From: Actinomycetota bacterium
GTDB taxonomy: Bacteria; Actinomycetota; Acidimicrobiia; Spongiisociales; UBA5794
Assembly (NCBI GenBank): GCA_030123765.1
Contig: JASJXX010000023.1
Location: 1 to 34,057, forward strand
Direction: 5' to 3'
Length of the DNA stretch: 34,057 nucleotides
Under the pieces are notes generated by a model. It did not search any database and had not been told where the DNA came from. It saw only the letters and a program-made list of their open reading frames with translations. Of the stretch, positions 1-8,011 are shown in pieces; within the stretch, counting starts at the first letter, position 1; each line of letters starts with the position of its first letter. A program made the translations under genes and the position numbers.

Positions 1-917
1 ACGCGTCCCGTTCGGCGGTTCATCGACCGTAAGGCCACGACTACCGAGGGAGACCGGGTCTCCTTGAGCATCGGGATGGTCTTCTCGTAGGTGTCAACTC
101 CCAATCGGTCGGCGACGCGGTCAGCTATCGCCCTGCCTCCCTCCGAGCGAGAGTGCGCTGAGCCGAAGTAGTACACGCCCTCTTCGCTGCTGGTAGCGAC
201 AAGGAAGCCGACCACTATGTCAACGTCAGTCCGATTTGCTCGTTGTGCGCGCAGGCGCGCGGTAGGAGACGTGTCCATACTTCTACTCATCGCCGGGGAG
301 GCTCCAAGAAGTTGCAGGGAGGAGGCAGCTTCGGTGGCTGCGAGCCACGTCGCTGCGCTCTCCCGGTCGTCTCTGCACTCGGGATCAAGGTAGATGCGCT
401 GTCCCGAGATGCTCGGTGGGAGCGTTGCGAGCCACTGCCGTTCACGCACCGCTTCGCGTCCGGGCTTCTGTGTGGCCATCTCAACGAGGCGGAGTTCGTT
501 GCAGACGACCTGTCCCGAAATTCCATCTTCTGCCAGTTCGCTGTTGTGTTGGAAGTCGAGAAGACCATCGAGGGTGTCCGGGCCGAAGATCCCGTCGACC
601 TTACCGACATCGAAACCGAGCGAGTTGAGTCGTGCCTGGAGATCGGCGACATCATCGCCGCGCATCATGGGAACGCGGTGATACAACAACCTGTCTCCCA
701 GGGCGTATCCAGCATCGACGAGGGCGCGCCACGTCTCGGGTCCAACGATGCCGTCAACGGGGAGCCCTCTCTGGGATTGGAAGTCAGAGATCGCACGGTG
801 TGTGGCGTCCGCGAATACACCCGTTTCATCGTCCGTAATGCAGTGGCCGAGCGCGGTGAGACGGTCCTGGACGTCTCGAACCGCTTCTCCACGATCTCCC
901 GTGTGATAGAGCCTCAC
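1..917 (-). CDS. cwlM: CwlM-like protein: two peptidoglycan-binding domains plus degenerate amidase_3 (partial, runs off left edge)
   Basis: Reading the minus strand from a GTG at 917 gives an open frame to the window edge (at least 305 codons). Two PG_binding_1-type repeats are visible, about residues 5-70 (GDRGEAVRDVQDRL ... VDGIVGPETW) and 82-145 (RGDDVADLQARL ... VDGIFGPDT). They are followed by an amidase_3-like fold (IYLDPECRDD, then VDIVVGFLVATSS, then LKETRSPSVVVALRS). In active zinc amidases these three places read DPGHGG, SIHAN and VELG; here both His ligands and the late Glu are replaced, so the enzyme is probably inactive. The gene starts 24 nt after trxA, as in the mycobacterial trxB2-trxC-cwlM order, where CwlM is a regulator of peptidoglycan precursor synthesis rather than a hydrolase. 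No signal peptide is seen. The GTG is the first usable codon after the trxA stop in this frame. The family call is firm; the regulatory role is inferred from synteny. Confidence 0.85.
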   Translation of the reverse strand, partial: MRLYHTGDRGEAVRDVQDRLTALGHCITDDETGVFADATHRAISDFQSQRGLPVDGIVGPETWRALVDAGYALGDRLLYHRVPMMRGDDVADLQARLNSLGFDVGKVDGIFGPDTLDGLLDFQHNSELAEDGISGQVVCNELRLVEMATQKPGREAVRERQWLATLPPSISGQRIYLDPECRDDRESAATWLAATEAASSLQLLGASPAMSRSMDTSPTARLRAQRANRTDVDIVVGFLVATSSEEGVYYFGSAHSRSEGGRAIADRVADRLGVDTYEKTIPMLKETRSPSVVVALRSMNRRTGR

Positions 918-941
918 GGGTGTGAGCGTTGCACGTTTATC

Positions 942-1268
942 TCACTGGAGGAAATCAGCGAGCTCTGAGGTGAGCTGTCCCTTGCTTCGCGCTCCGACGA
1001 GGCGACGCTTCTCCTCGCCGTTCTGGAATACGATGAGCGTGGGAATACTCATGACGCCATGGGCACTCATGGTTGCAGGGTTGTCGTCGACGTTCAGCTT
1101 CGCGACTGTGAGTTTGCCCGCGTTGTCAGCGGCAAGCTCGTCGAGGGGGCCGTCCATCATCTTGCAGGGGCCACACCACTCTGCCCAGAAGTCGACGAGC
1201 GTCGGGGTGTCGGAAGCGATCACAGAAGCGAAGTCAGCGTCGGTGACGGTTGTCGTGTTCTTGCCCAT
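942..1268 (-). CDS. trxA: thioredoxin
   Basis: A 108-residue classical thioredoxin, the usual family length. The redox motif WCGPCK has its cysteines at residues 32 and 35, and the cis-proline is in SIPTLIVF (P75). It reduces protein disulfides in the cytoplasm and is itself recharged by thioredoxin reductase, encoded 62 nt upstream on the same strand. The ATG at 1268 follows a GGAGACACC ribosome-binding site, which fixes the start. The gene sits between trxB and the CwlM-like gene, as in the mycobacterial origin region, and is probably cotranscribed with trxB. Confidence 0.97.
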   Translation of the reverse strand: MGKNTTTVTDADFASVIASDTPTLVDFWAEWCGPCKMMDGPLDELAADNAGKLTVAKLNVDDNPATMSAHGVMSIPTLIVFQNGEEKRRLVGARSKGQLTSELADFLQ

Positions 1269-1330
1269 GGTGTCTCCTGTCTCTCGAAGCGATGCTTCGC
1301 GTAGAATTCAATATGTTCGGGGAGGCGTTG

Positions 1331-2242
1331 CTAGCCGAGCCACCGTTCGGCGTCGAGCGCTGCCTGGCACCCCATGCCTGCCGCGGTGACGGCTTGCCGG
1401 TAGATCTTGTCGGTCACGTCCCCTGCTGCGAATACGCCCTCGACTGAGGTCAGAGACGCTCCGGGTTCCGTCAGGATGTACCCGGCATCGTCAAGATCGA
1501 GTTGCCCCTCGAACACTCTGGTGTTGGGGGTGTGGCCGATGGCTACGAAGACGCCGTCGGTGGAGCGGTCCGTTACCTCGTCGGTCATGACGTTTCTCAT
1601 GCGGACACCGCTCACGAGCCGGTCCCCGAGGATCTCTTCGATGACGGTGTTCCAGATCACATCGATTTTGGGATGCTTGAGTACCCGGTTCGCCATGATT
1701 GTCGACGCGCGGAACGCATCTCGCCTGTGAACAATGGTCACCTTGGACGCGAACTTGGTGAGGAAGAGTGCCTCCTCCATCGCCGAGTCGCCCCCCCCAA
1801 CCATGACGAGATCCTTCTCTTTGAAGAAGAACCCGTCGCAGGTGGCACATGCAGAGACTCCAAACCCTCTGAGCCGTTCCTCACCCTCAACCCCAAGCCA
1901 GCGGGCGGAGGCACCAGTGGAGATGATGATGCTCTCGGCGGTGTAGACGTCCCGGCCGACGAAGACTTTGAAGGGCTTCACGGAGAAATCAACATCCGTG
2001 ACATCGGAGCTGATGATCCGGGTTCCAAATCGCTCGGCCTGCTTACGCATCTGTTCCATGAGATCGGGGCCCATGATGCCGTCAGGGAATCCAGGATAGT
2101 TCTCTACATCGGTCGTGATCATCAGCTGACCCCCCCGCTCCATCCCTTCGACCATGAAGGGGTTGAGGCCGCCGCGGGCCGCGTAGATGGCTGCGGTGAG
2201 ACCGGCGGGGCCGGAACCGATGATGAGGACCTTCTCGGCCAT
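1331..2242 (-). CDS. trxB: thioredoxin reductase (NADPH, FAD)
   Basis: A 303-residue low-molecular-weight thioredoxin reductase. The FAD-binding GSGPAG lies at residues 9-14, the redox centre CATC at 132-135, and the NADPH-binding GGGDSA at 149-154. A C-terminal GVFAAGDV motif contacts FAD. It passes electrons from NADPH to the thioredoxin encoded just downstream. The ATG at 2242 has an AGGAG site 7 nt upstream. The small membrane-protein gene ends only 12 nt before this start, so the two are likely in one transcript. Length and motifs are normal and nothing looks damaged. Confidence 0.97.
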   Translation of the reverse strand: MAEKVLIIGSGPAGLTAAIYAARGGLNPFMVEGMERGGQLMITTDVENYPGFPDGIMGPDLMEQMRKQAERFGTRIISSDVTDVDFSVKPFKVFVGRDVYTAESIIISTGASARWLGVEGEERLRGFGVSACATCDGFFFKEKDLVMVGGGDSAMEEALFLTKFASKVTIVHRRDAFRASTIMANRVLKHPKIDVIWNTVIEEILGDRLVSGVRMRNVMTDEVTDRSTDGVFVAIGHTPNTRVFEGQLDLDDAGYILTEPGASLTSVEGVFAAGDVTDKIYRQAVTAAGMGCQAALDAERWLG

Positions 2243-2254
2243 AGTTCACTCCTG

Positions 2255-2551
2255 CTACGAGGATCGATCTTGGGGGTAGCGCCGTGACCAGACGAGGGCT
2301 CCCACCAGGATCAGAACCAGGCCCACCGCGGCGTACGCGACTTCTACTCCGATCAGCGTTCCGAGGGCCCGGAATATTCCGATGAGTAGCCAGATGGTCG
2401 CCATCACCGCGGTGACGAGCACGATTACTCCGACGGCTGCCCAGGTAATTGCTGTAGCCGCCCGGTCGACGGAGAGCTCCCGAACCTTCGTTGCGAATTG
2501 TTCGAGGCCGTCCGCGACGCGGGATGAGAGGCGTACATTCTGGTCAGGCAT
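2255..2551 (-). CDS. small membrane protein of unknown function
   Basis: A 98-residue protein with two hydrophobic helices, about residues 35-60 (AITWAAVGVIVLVTAV...) and 66-88 (AYAAVGLVLILVGALVW), a charged N-terminal tail and a basic C-terminus (SRRYPQDRSS). I do not recognise a named family; general size and topology resemble holin-X-like or phage-holin-type small actinobacterial proteins. It lies between the anti-sigma gene and trxB on the same strand, so it may belong to the sigma-controlled unit. A TAGGCT box ends 10 nt before its ATG, which suggests a promoter with almost no leader. Confidence 0.7.
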   Translation of the reverse strand: MPDQNVRLSSRVADGLEQFATKVRELSVDRAATAITWAAVGVIVLVTAVMATIWLLIGIFRALGTLIGVEVAYAAVGLVLILVGALVWSRRYPQDRSS

Positions 2552-2595
2552 GACCAGGCGAAGCCTAGTAGTCGCGTGTGGGTGGTCGCTCTGAC

Positions 2596-3405
2596 CTAAG
2601 AACCGGGAGAGACGACCTCGCAGGCAGCGAGATCGACGCTTAGGGCGGCTTCGATGCCAGACCCGAAGTCCAGGCCGAGGTGGACGATCGTGACTCCATC
2701 GATCTCCGTGGATCCAATAGGAATGGCTCTCTGCGTCCCGGGAGGGAGATCCAGGGCAATCGCTTCAATGCAGACAGCGAGCGCCCCCATGTCGAGGAAT
2801 GCTTTCGTGGTGAATTCGAGGGAAGCGAGCCGTTCATCCACGGTCTGAGGGCTCAAAGCCCCACGGGTGTATTCGAGGAGCTCTTCAACGGGGACGCTCC
2901 CTGTGTCATAGATCGCTGCAGGCTCCGGCGCCTCTGCGTCGCGCAGAGGGTCAGCGAACTGTTCGGTCTCCTGACCCGCGAGAGAGGTCGCGGCGAGCGT
3001 CGGATCTGTGACCTCGGACATCTCGAGCTCGACCGGCGCTGGCTGGAGAGCTGTCTCGAGCGAGTCCTCGGTGACGGTTCCCGGGAGAATGACGATCGCT
3101 GCGATGATCGCCGTAGCTGTTGCAAGGCCGAAGACTGATTGTCGCCAGGGAATCCTGCGTCTGGGCACAGCGGAGGGCATGAGACCGAGCTGCTCCTGTA
3201 GTTTCAGGTGAAGCACGGACCGCTCCTGCAGGGTCATGCGTGGAGCCGTGCTTGAGCGGAGGAACGCAAGTGCTGTGACCTGCGCCGCATATTCGGAAGC
3301 GAGTTCGGGATCTGCTTCGATGCGCGTGGCGGCATCCTCTGCAGCTCTTCCGGTGAGGAGCCCCTGGGCGTGCGCAGCGACGAGGTCGCGGTTCTGTTCG
3401 TTCAT
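2596..3405 (-). CDS. probable membrane anti-sigma factor
   Basis: A 269-residue protein with a short N-terminal cytoplasmic domain, one membrane helix at about residues 88-108 (WRQSVFGLATATAIIAAIVI) and an extracytoplasmic C-terminal domain of about 160 residues. Its ATG overlaps the stop of the ECF sigma gene by 4 nt (ATGA), the usual arrangement for a sigma/anti-sigma pair. The HxxxCxxC zinc-binding anti-sigma motif is absent, so sigma binding would be zinc-independent. M. tuberculosis has sigM followed by rsmA at this place, and this protein occupies the rsmA position. The role is inferred from position and topology; I see no diagnostic sequence motif. Confidence 0.75.
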   Translation of the reverse strand: MNEQNRDLVAAHAQGLLTGRAAEDAATRIEADPELASEYAAQVTALAFLRSSTAPRMTLQERSVLHLKLQEQLGLMPSAVPRRRIPWRQSVFGLATATAIIAAIVILPGTVTEDSLETALQPAPVELEMSEVTDPTLAATSLAGQETEQFADPLRDAEAPEPAAIYDTGSVPVEELLEYTRGALSPQTVDERLASLEFTTKAFLDMGALAVCIEAIALDLPPGTQRAIPIGSTEIDGVTIVHLGLDFGSGIEAALSVDLAACEVVSPGS

Positions 3406-3986
3406 GATTCTCCGCAGTCTTCATTTGGATGTTCTGAAGGGGTGTTTAGGTTCCCGAGACTTCGGGCGAGCTGTCTGCGAGCTCGGAACAATCTGCTCTT
3501 GATCGTTCCCGTCGGTATTTCTAGGGTATCGCTCGCCTGCTCGAGGGACATGCCGTCGAGATCGACGAGTATGACGGCGGAGCGGAACTCGGGACTCAAC
3601 AGGGAGAGAGCCGCCTCGATGTCCGGGCGAACATCGATCGCGTCGAAGGCATCGGCAGCTTGGGGATCAGCCGGATCGTGTGCCTCAGACAGCTCGTTCG
3701 TTCTCCTCCGCTTCGCTCTCCTGAGATGGTCGTAGCAGGTGTTGACCGCGACACGGTACAGCCAGGTCGAGAACGCCGCTCGAGCCTTGTACTTGTCTGC
3801 TTTCCTGAACACGGTGAGGAATGTGTCCTGGGTGGCGTCGAGAGCGGCTTCCCTGTCGTGCAGCATGCGCAAGCAGACAGCGAAGACGCGGTCCTCGTGG
3901 GCAGACATGAGTTCGTTGAACGCCGCGAGGTCGCCCCGGAGGTACTGGGTAACGAGTTCGATGTCTCGATCTGCTCGGTCTGTCAT
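3402..3986 (-). CDS. sigM: ECF-family RNA polymerase sigma factor (SigM-like)
   Basis: A protein of about 194 residues with sigma region 2 (YLRGDLAAFNELMSAHEDRV ... ATQDTFLTVFRKADKY, then FSTWLYRVAVNTCYDHLRR) and sigma region 4 (LSPEFRSAVILVDLDGMSLE ... IPTGTIKSRLFRARRQL). It directs RNA polymerase to a stress regulon. The next gene, overlapping by 4 nt, is the probable anti-sigma factor, and trxB/trxA follow, the same order as sigM-rsmA-trxB2-trxC in mycobacteria. The frame is open to 4016, but I prefer the ATG at 3986: a TACTGT promoter-like box lies 10 nt upstream of it, inside the extra codons. The SigM name rests on synteny. Confidence 0.9.
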   Translation of the reverse strand: MTDRADRDIELVTQYLRGDLAAFNELMSAHEDRVFAVCLRMLHDREAALDATQDTFLTVFRKADKYKARAAFSTWLYRVAVNTCYDHLRRAKRRRTNELSEAHDPADPQAADAFDAIDVRPDIEAALSLLSPEFRSAVILVDLDGMSLEQASDTLEIPTGTIKSRLFRARRQLARSLGNLNTPSEHPNEDCGES

Positions 3987-4041
3987 TGCTCGGGTGACAG
4001 TAGACGCACCACGCACGGTGAACGGAAGTGGCGGTGGGTTT

Positions 4042-5331
4042 CTACGGAACGAAACGTGCCTCGGAGATTTGAGACTGGTAGGTGCCGTTCACCTGTTCGG
4101 GGAGCCCGGTGATCCAGAGGAGCCACAGCCCGCCGCCACGAAGCGGCAACTGGATACGGGACTGGGCACGATGGAGGGTTCCGCGCGAGAGATGTTCCCA
4201 CTGACGGGGATCCTCGGGCAACGAGCTCGCCCATCTGATCGTGTAGGTAGTGCCGGGTGATCCAGCGATGAACATCGCACGAGGTGTCCCCTCGATGTCG
4301 AAGACGAGTCCGACACCTTCCTTGATCTCCTTGAGGGGACGCGAGTAGGACTCGGTTGACCAGCTTGTGGAGCGGTCGCCGTCGAGCACGTGCCCGACGG
4401 TGTCGTCGCTCTCGGTGCCATCGCCGAGCGGGTCGTACACCGTCACGGTGACTGAGAGACGTTCCGATTCGTCGACCGGAGAGAGCGTCTGAGTGGGTGC
4501 AGTGGGCGCAGGTGCCGTCGGTTGGGCAGTGATCGGATAGAGGACAGGCGAGTCGGGATCGAAGTCTGTAGCGAGGCCGATGGCGGCGATGGCGGCGATG
4601 GACAACACGATCAACCCGAACAACGCAAGGGCTCTCCATGGTTGAACCGGTCCCTCTTCGCTCTGCGTCACACGCGGAACGGCCTGGAGGGAGCGGGCGA
4701 GCGCTGCTGCGTCGAGCGTCCCATCAATCCCTCCACGGAGGGCATCGTCGAGAGAAGGGTGGATACCGTCGATGATGTCCGAGGGGAAGACGCTGGACTC
4801 ATACGTTCCAGTGATAGCGGCCCTGAGTACCTCGGCCAGTGCCATCGTGTCCTCTTCCGGGTCGGTCCAGCGGCTCTCCCTTCCGAATCCTCCGAGCTTC
4901 ACCGGATGCGCAGCCGAGAAATGGACGGCTGAAGAATCGATGGCACCGTGGACACCACCGAGCGCATGGAACCGTGAGAGTGCGAGGCAGAGCCCCGAAG
5001 CATTCGGAAGAAACTCGGCTGCAGGGAGCGCCTCGCCGGCTTTGAGGCGGTCTGCGATGGTCACTCCGCCGTCCCACTCCGAAACCGAATACGCAGACGA
5101 GGAGGTCTCACCCGCGGCGAATACCTTCTGAAGGTGGATCTCGCTGAGCGCAGCCGCAGAGCGGACATTCGCGAGGAACGTTTCGTGACGGGCGCTCGAG
5201 GACTCGGGAGCGAGATAGCGGATGAGAACAGGGCGGTCCAGAGACTCGTCCTGAGCGAACCACTCTTCGATGTCACCATCGCTTCCGAGCCGGATGTTGA
5301 GCCGATAACGATCAGGGAGCCGGGGAGGCAT
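4042..5331 (-). CDS. pseudokinase with one membrane helix and extracytoplasmic jelly-roll domain (MviN C-terminal half)
   Basis: A 429-residue protein: kinase-like domain at about residues 8-215, membrane helix at 233-255 (WRALALFGLIVLSIAAIAAI), a Pro/Thr-rich linker, then a discoidin/CBM-like domain (VTVYDPLGDGTES ... LDGDRSTSWSTESY). The kinase domain looks dead: the catalytic-loop region reads HGAIDSS (128-134) instead of HRDxxxxN, and the metal-binding DFG is GFG (148-150). This is the architecture of the C-terminal half of mycobacterial MviN (Rv3910), whose phosphorylated pseudokinase recruits FhaA and restrains peptidoglycan synthesis. Here the MurJ flippase half is missing and the pseudokinase stands alone, 5 nt after a GNAT gene and directly before the sigma factor. 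The homology is inferred from architecture and synteny. Confidence 0.85.
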   Translation of the reverse strand: MPPRLPDRYRLNIRLGSDGDIEEWFAQDESLDRPVLIRYLAPESSSARHETFLANVRSAAALSEIHLQKVFAAGETSSSAYSVSEWDGGVTIADRLKAGEALPAAEFLPNASGLCLALSRFHALGGVHGAIDSSAVHFSAAHPVKLGGFGRESRWTDPEEDTMALAEVLRAAITGTYESSVFPSDIIDGIHPSLDDALRGGIDGTLDAAALARSLQAVPRVTQSEEGPVQPWRALALFGLIVLSIAAIAAIGLATDFDPDSPVLYPITAQPTAPAPTAPTQTLSPVDESERLSVTVTVYDPLGDGTESDDTVGHVLDGDRSTSWSTESYSRPLKEIKEGVGLVFDIEGTPRAMFIAGSPGTTYTIRWASSLPEDPRQWEHLSRGTLHRAQSRIQLPLRGGGLWLLWITGLPEQVNGTYQSQISEARFVP

Positions 5332-5336
5332 GCCGT

Positions 5337-6170
5337 TTAGCCAGATCTGAGAACAGCAAGCGATTCAGGGAGCTGCGTGTAGCCCTCGGTCTCGTATAGG
5401 CCGATAGCTGAGATGTTCTCGAACTGTGTGTTGAGGAGGAGGGCTCGAGAGCCGTGGCGTCGCGCGCTGCGCGCAGCAGCACGAATGAGGCTCCGACCCA
5501 TGCCTTGTCCCTGCCAGGTGGGGTCGATGGCAACACGCTGAAGATATGAGATAGCGTGGCCGTATCCCACGACAGCGAAGCCTGTGATGCCAAGATTTCC
5601 ATTCGGGATGACGAAGACGCTCGATCGGGATGTGGCCTGGGTTGACTCGATGAAGGACCGACGGTCGTATCGCCAGAATTCGGAGAAAGCAACCCTGTCG
5701 ATAGAGAGCATCGCGTCGAAGTCCGGTTCCTCGACTCGCGCGACGAGATGGTTGGGAGCGGGGATCGGCTCGTCGAGGGAGAGACGCATGAGTGCCAGGT
5801 CGATGTAATCCACGAACCCGGCACTCTCCCATGGCGTGCGTGCTGAGCGCGAGAGAGGGGAGGAGAGAACCGCGGGGGCGCCAGCGAGAGAGAGCTTCTC
5901 GACACACGCGGAGATGAAGCTGCTTCCGCCTCGGACGACGCGAAGCGAGGCATCCGCAACCGTGTCGTTCCATGGCCGGGCTTCGGCCCTAGCCCAGCCA
6001 CGACGAAGCGACACGGAACCAGGCCAGGTGCCACGCTGGAATACTCGATGAGGTGAATCTACAAGGGCCAAGACCTCTCCAACGGTCGCGCCACTGAGAG
6101 ATAAGGCTAACCGCGATTCAGGAGGGTCTGGTGCGTGCGAGGCTCCGCGACGAGTCTGCGCTCTTCGCAC
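5337..6170 (-). CDS. GNAT-family N-acetyltransferase
   Basis: A protein of up to 277 residues. The C-terminal half is a clear GNAT domain with the acetyl-CoA pyrophosphate-binding loop QGQGMGRSL after the beta-4 strand (ISYLQRVAIDPTW), and the closing AIGLYETEGY motif. The N-terminal half resembles a degenerate GNAT fold, as in tandem-GNAT proteins. The substrate is not evident; a mycothiol-synthase-like enzyme is possible but I see nothing specific for it. The gene ends 5 nt before the pseudokinase gene, where mycobacteria have the MurJ domain, so it may be cotranscribed with it. The start is uncertain: a TTAGCCTTATCT promoter-like stretch near 6100-6115 lies inside the long version, so the true protein may be about 20-30 residues shorter. 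Confidence 0.8.
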   Translation of the reverse strand: MRRAQTRRGASHAPDPPESRLALSLSGATVGEVLALVDSPHRVFQRGTWPGSVSLRRGWARAEARPWNDTVADASLRVVRGGSSFISACVEKLSLAGAPAVLSSPLSRSARTPWESAGFVDYIDLALMRLSLDEPIPAPNHLVARVEEPDFDAMLSIDRVAFSEFWRYDRRSFIESTQATSRSSVFVIPNGNLGITGFAVVGYGHAISYLQRVAIDPTWQGQGMGRSLIRAAARSARRHGSRALLLNTQFENISAIGLYETEGYTQLPESLAVLRSG

Positions 6171-6254
6171 CCCATGATTCGAGGCGCGAGCAGCACTTGG
6201 ACGGATCTTTGGTAAAGGACCGGGAGGATTGTCCGATACCCCTGGGGAACATCA

Positions 6255-7364
6255 ATGCGGACGGAGATCTCAGTGACTGACCAGAGCCCCACCCTCGACG
6301 AGCTCCTCGAGAGGCTCGTGACGATCGGTGGGTCGGATCTCCATCTCAAGGTCGGGTCACCTCCCTCATACAGGGTCGATGGTGCGCTTCACGCGGCAGA
6401 GATGCCGGTGCTGGGAGCCGGGGACACGGAACGTCTCCTCAACGACCTTCTTCCCAGTAGGTTCAAGGCAGGAGCCGACTACACAGTTGATCTTGACTTC
6501 GCCTACGGGAGAGCTGAACTGGGGCGTTTCCGGGTAAATAGCTATCGCCAACGGGGCTCTGTGAGCATCGTTGTGAGATCGGTAGCGCCCACGGCCAGGA
6601 CGCTTGGAGAACTCGGGCTCCCCCCGGTCGTCGCGAGGCCATGCGAAGAGTCCGACGGGCTCATCCTCGTGACAGGTCCCGCAGGGTCAGGGAAGACGAC
6701 AACATGCGCGGGTATGGTCGACCATATCAATCGGTCACGCCGGGTGAGCATTATCACGATCGAGGATCCGATCGAGGTGTTGCATCGTGACAAGATGGCG
6801 ATCGTCAGCCAGCGAGAGGTAGGCGTGGATACCCCCTCGTATCGAGAAGGAATGGCTTCCGCTATGCGGCAAGACCCCGATGTGATCTACGTCGGCGAGA
6901 TGCGGGACCAGGAGACGATCGAGGCCGCGCTCGTGGCTGCGGAGACCGGACATCTCGTGATCTCAACCATGTACACCCTTGACGCACTCGAGACGGTGCA
7001 TCGCATCCTCGATTCGTTCCCCCCCTATCTCGAGCGCAGGGTGCGCCAGATGCTCGGGACAACGCTTCGTGCGATCGTCTCGCAGCGGCTGATTCTAAAG
7101 GCAGAGGGGCAGGGAAGGACGCTCGTCGCGGAGGTTCTCATCAACACGGAGGCCGTCCGGGAGGTGCTTGTCGATCCTGACGCGACGGGGAGGGTCCCTG
7201 ACATCGTGGCGGAGGGAGCCTTCTACGGCATGCAGTCGCTGGACCAAGCGATCACGGAGAAGTGTGAAGCTGGTGAGATCACCTACGACGACGCACTGAT
7301 GCATGTCGCAGCACCTCGCGAGTTCAAGCTCGCGATAGGGATGGGTCAGAAAGCGCCCCGATAG
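6255..7364 (+). CDS. pilT: PilT-type twitching/retraction ATPase
   Basis: A 369-residue secretion/pilus ATPase of the PilT branch. The N-terminal domain has GGSDLHLKVGSPP. Walker A is GPAGSGKTT (141-149), the Asp box is ITIEDPIEVLH, and Walker B is DPDVIYVGEMRD (207-218), followed by the His box GHLVISTMYT. PilT proteins power pilus retraction at the inner face of the membrane. No other pilus gene (pilB, pilC, pilin) is in the window. The ATG at 6255 has GGGGA 8 nt upstream; an in-frame GTG at 6273 is an alternative. Divergent from the GNAT gene. Confidence 0.92.
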   Translation: MRTEISVTDQSPTLDELLERLVTIGGSDLHLKVGSPPSYRVDGALHAAEMPVLGAGDTERLLNDLLPSRFKAGADYTVDLDFAYGRAELGRFRVNSYRQRGSVSIVVRSVAPTARTLGELGLPPVVARPCEESDGLILVTGPAGSGKTTTCAGMVDHINRSRRVSIITIEDPIEVLHRDKMAIVSQREVGVDTPSYREGMASAMRQDPDVIYVGEMRDQETIEAALVAAETGHLVISTMYTLDALETVHRILDSFPPYLERRVRQMLGTTLRAIVSQRLILKAEGQGRTLVAEVLINTEAVREVLVDPDATGRVPDIVAEGAFYGMQSLDQAITEKCEAGEITYDDALMHVAAPREFKLAIGMGQKAPR

Positions 7365-7398
7365 CGAGCGAACTCACCGGTCGAACCGGAGACGTCCC

Positions 7399-7411
7399 TA
7401 CTCTCTCGTCC
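7399..7411 (+). promoter_or_regulatory. -10 box for leaderless rnhA transcript
   Basis: TACTCT at 7399-7404 fits TANNNT and is separated by 7 nt from the ATG at 7412, so transcription would start at or next to the start codon. No Shine-Dalgarno sequence is present. A similar spacing is seen before several other genes here. Confidence 0.55.
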
Positions 7412-8011
7412 ATGCCCGACTTCGCATGCCGTGAATGCGGCACATCGTTCTCCCTCTCCCAGGCGGTGCTTGACCGCTTTCCAGGGTGGAGCCCGAAGCA
7501 GTGCCTCGATTGCCGCAGAGGCTCAGAGCCAACCAGAGCGAGCGGGGCGGTGAACGGAGGTCGGACGGAGAACCCGACTTCAGGAGTATTCACAGATGGA
7601 AGCTCCGTGCCGAACCCCGGTCCCGGCGGCTGGGGCGCCGTCTATGTCACCGAGAACGAAGTGATCGCTGAGGCATACGGGTACGGTGGGGATACGACGA
7701 ACAACCGGATGGAGCTGCTCGCCTTGATCGAGGCCGTCGATCTTGTCCCGCCGGGTGTCGAGACGTTCGTCTTCTCAGATTCGAATCTCGCGGTGCGCAC
7801 GATCAACGAGTGGGCCGAAGGCTGGGAACGGCGTGGATGGAAGCGGAAGACAGGACCCGTCGAGAACCTCGACCTCGTACAGCGAGCGTATGCCGCATTC
7901 AGGGCCAGACCTGAGCTCAAGCTCAGATGGATCAAGGCCCACGTGGGAGTCACGTGGAACGAATATGCCGACGAGCTGGCGAACCGGGGACGGGTGGAGG
8001 GCTCGGAATGA
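7412..8011 (+). CDS. rnhA: ribonuclease HI with N-terminal zinc ribbon
   Basis: A 199-residue protein. Residues 4-35 form a four-cysteine zinc ribbon (C6-x2-C9 and C31-x2-C34), and residues about 57-195 form an RNase HI domain. Catalytic acids are present: D62 (FTDGSS), E101 (NNRMELLA), D123 (FSDSNL) and D187 (EYADELAN), plus the loop His in KAHVG (H177). It cleaves the RNA strand of RNA-DNA hybrids. Many RNases HI carry a different N-terminal hybrid-binding domain; the zinc ribbon probably plays that substrate-binding part. Its stop overlaps the cca start (ATGA), so the two are translationally coupled. Confidence 0.92.
   Translation: MPDFACRECGTSFSLSQAVLDRFPGWSPKQCLDCRRGSEPTRASGAVNGGRTENPTSGVFTDGSSVPNPGPGGWGAVYVTENEVIAEAYGYGGDTTNNRMELLALIEAVDLVPPGVETFVFSDSNLAVRTINEWAEGWERRGWKRKTGPVENLDLVQRAYAAFRARPELKLRWIKAHVGVTWNEYADELANRGRVEGSE

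Noticed and set aside
243-968. Plus-strand 241-codon open frame
   Set aside because: It is antisense to the minus-strand CwlM-like frame, which has recognisable peptidoglycan-binding repeats and correct synteny; the plus-strand product has no domain.
1502-2287. Plus-strand 261-codon frame across trxB
   Set aside because: Shadow of trxB; the translated product is acidic, repeat-poor and lacks motifs.
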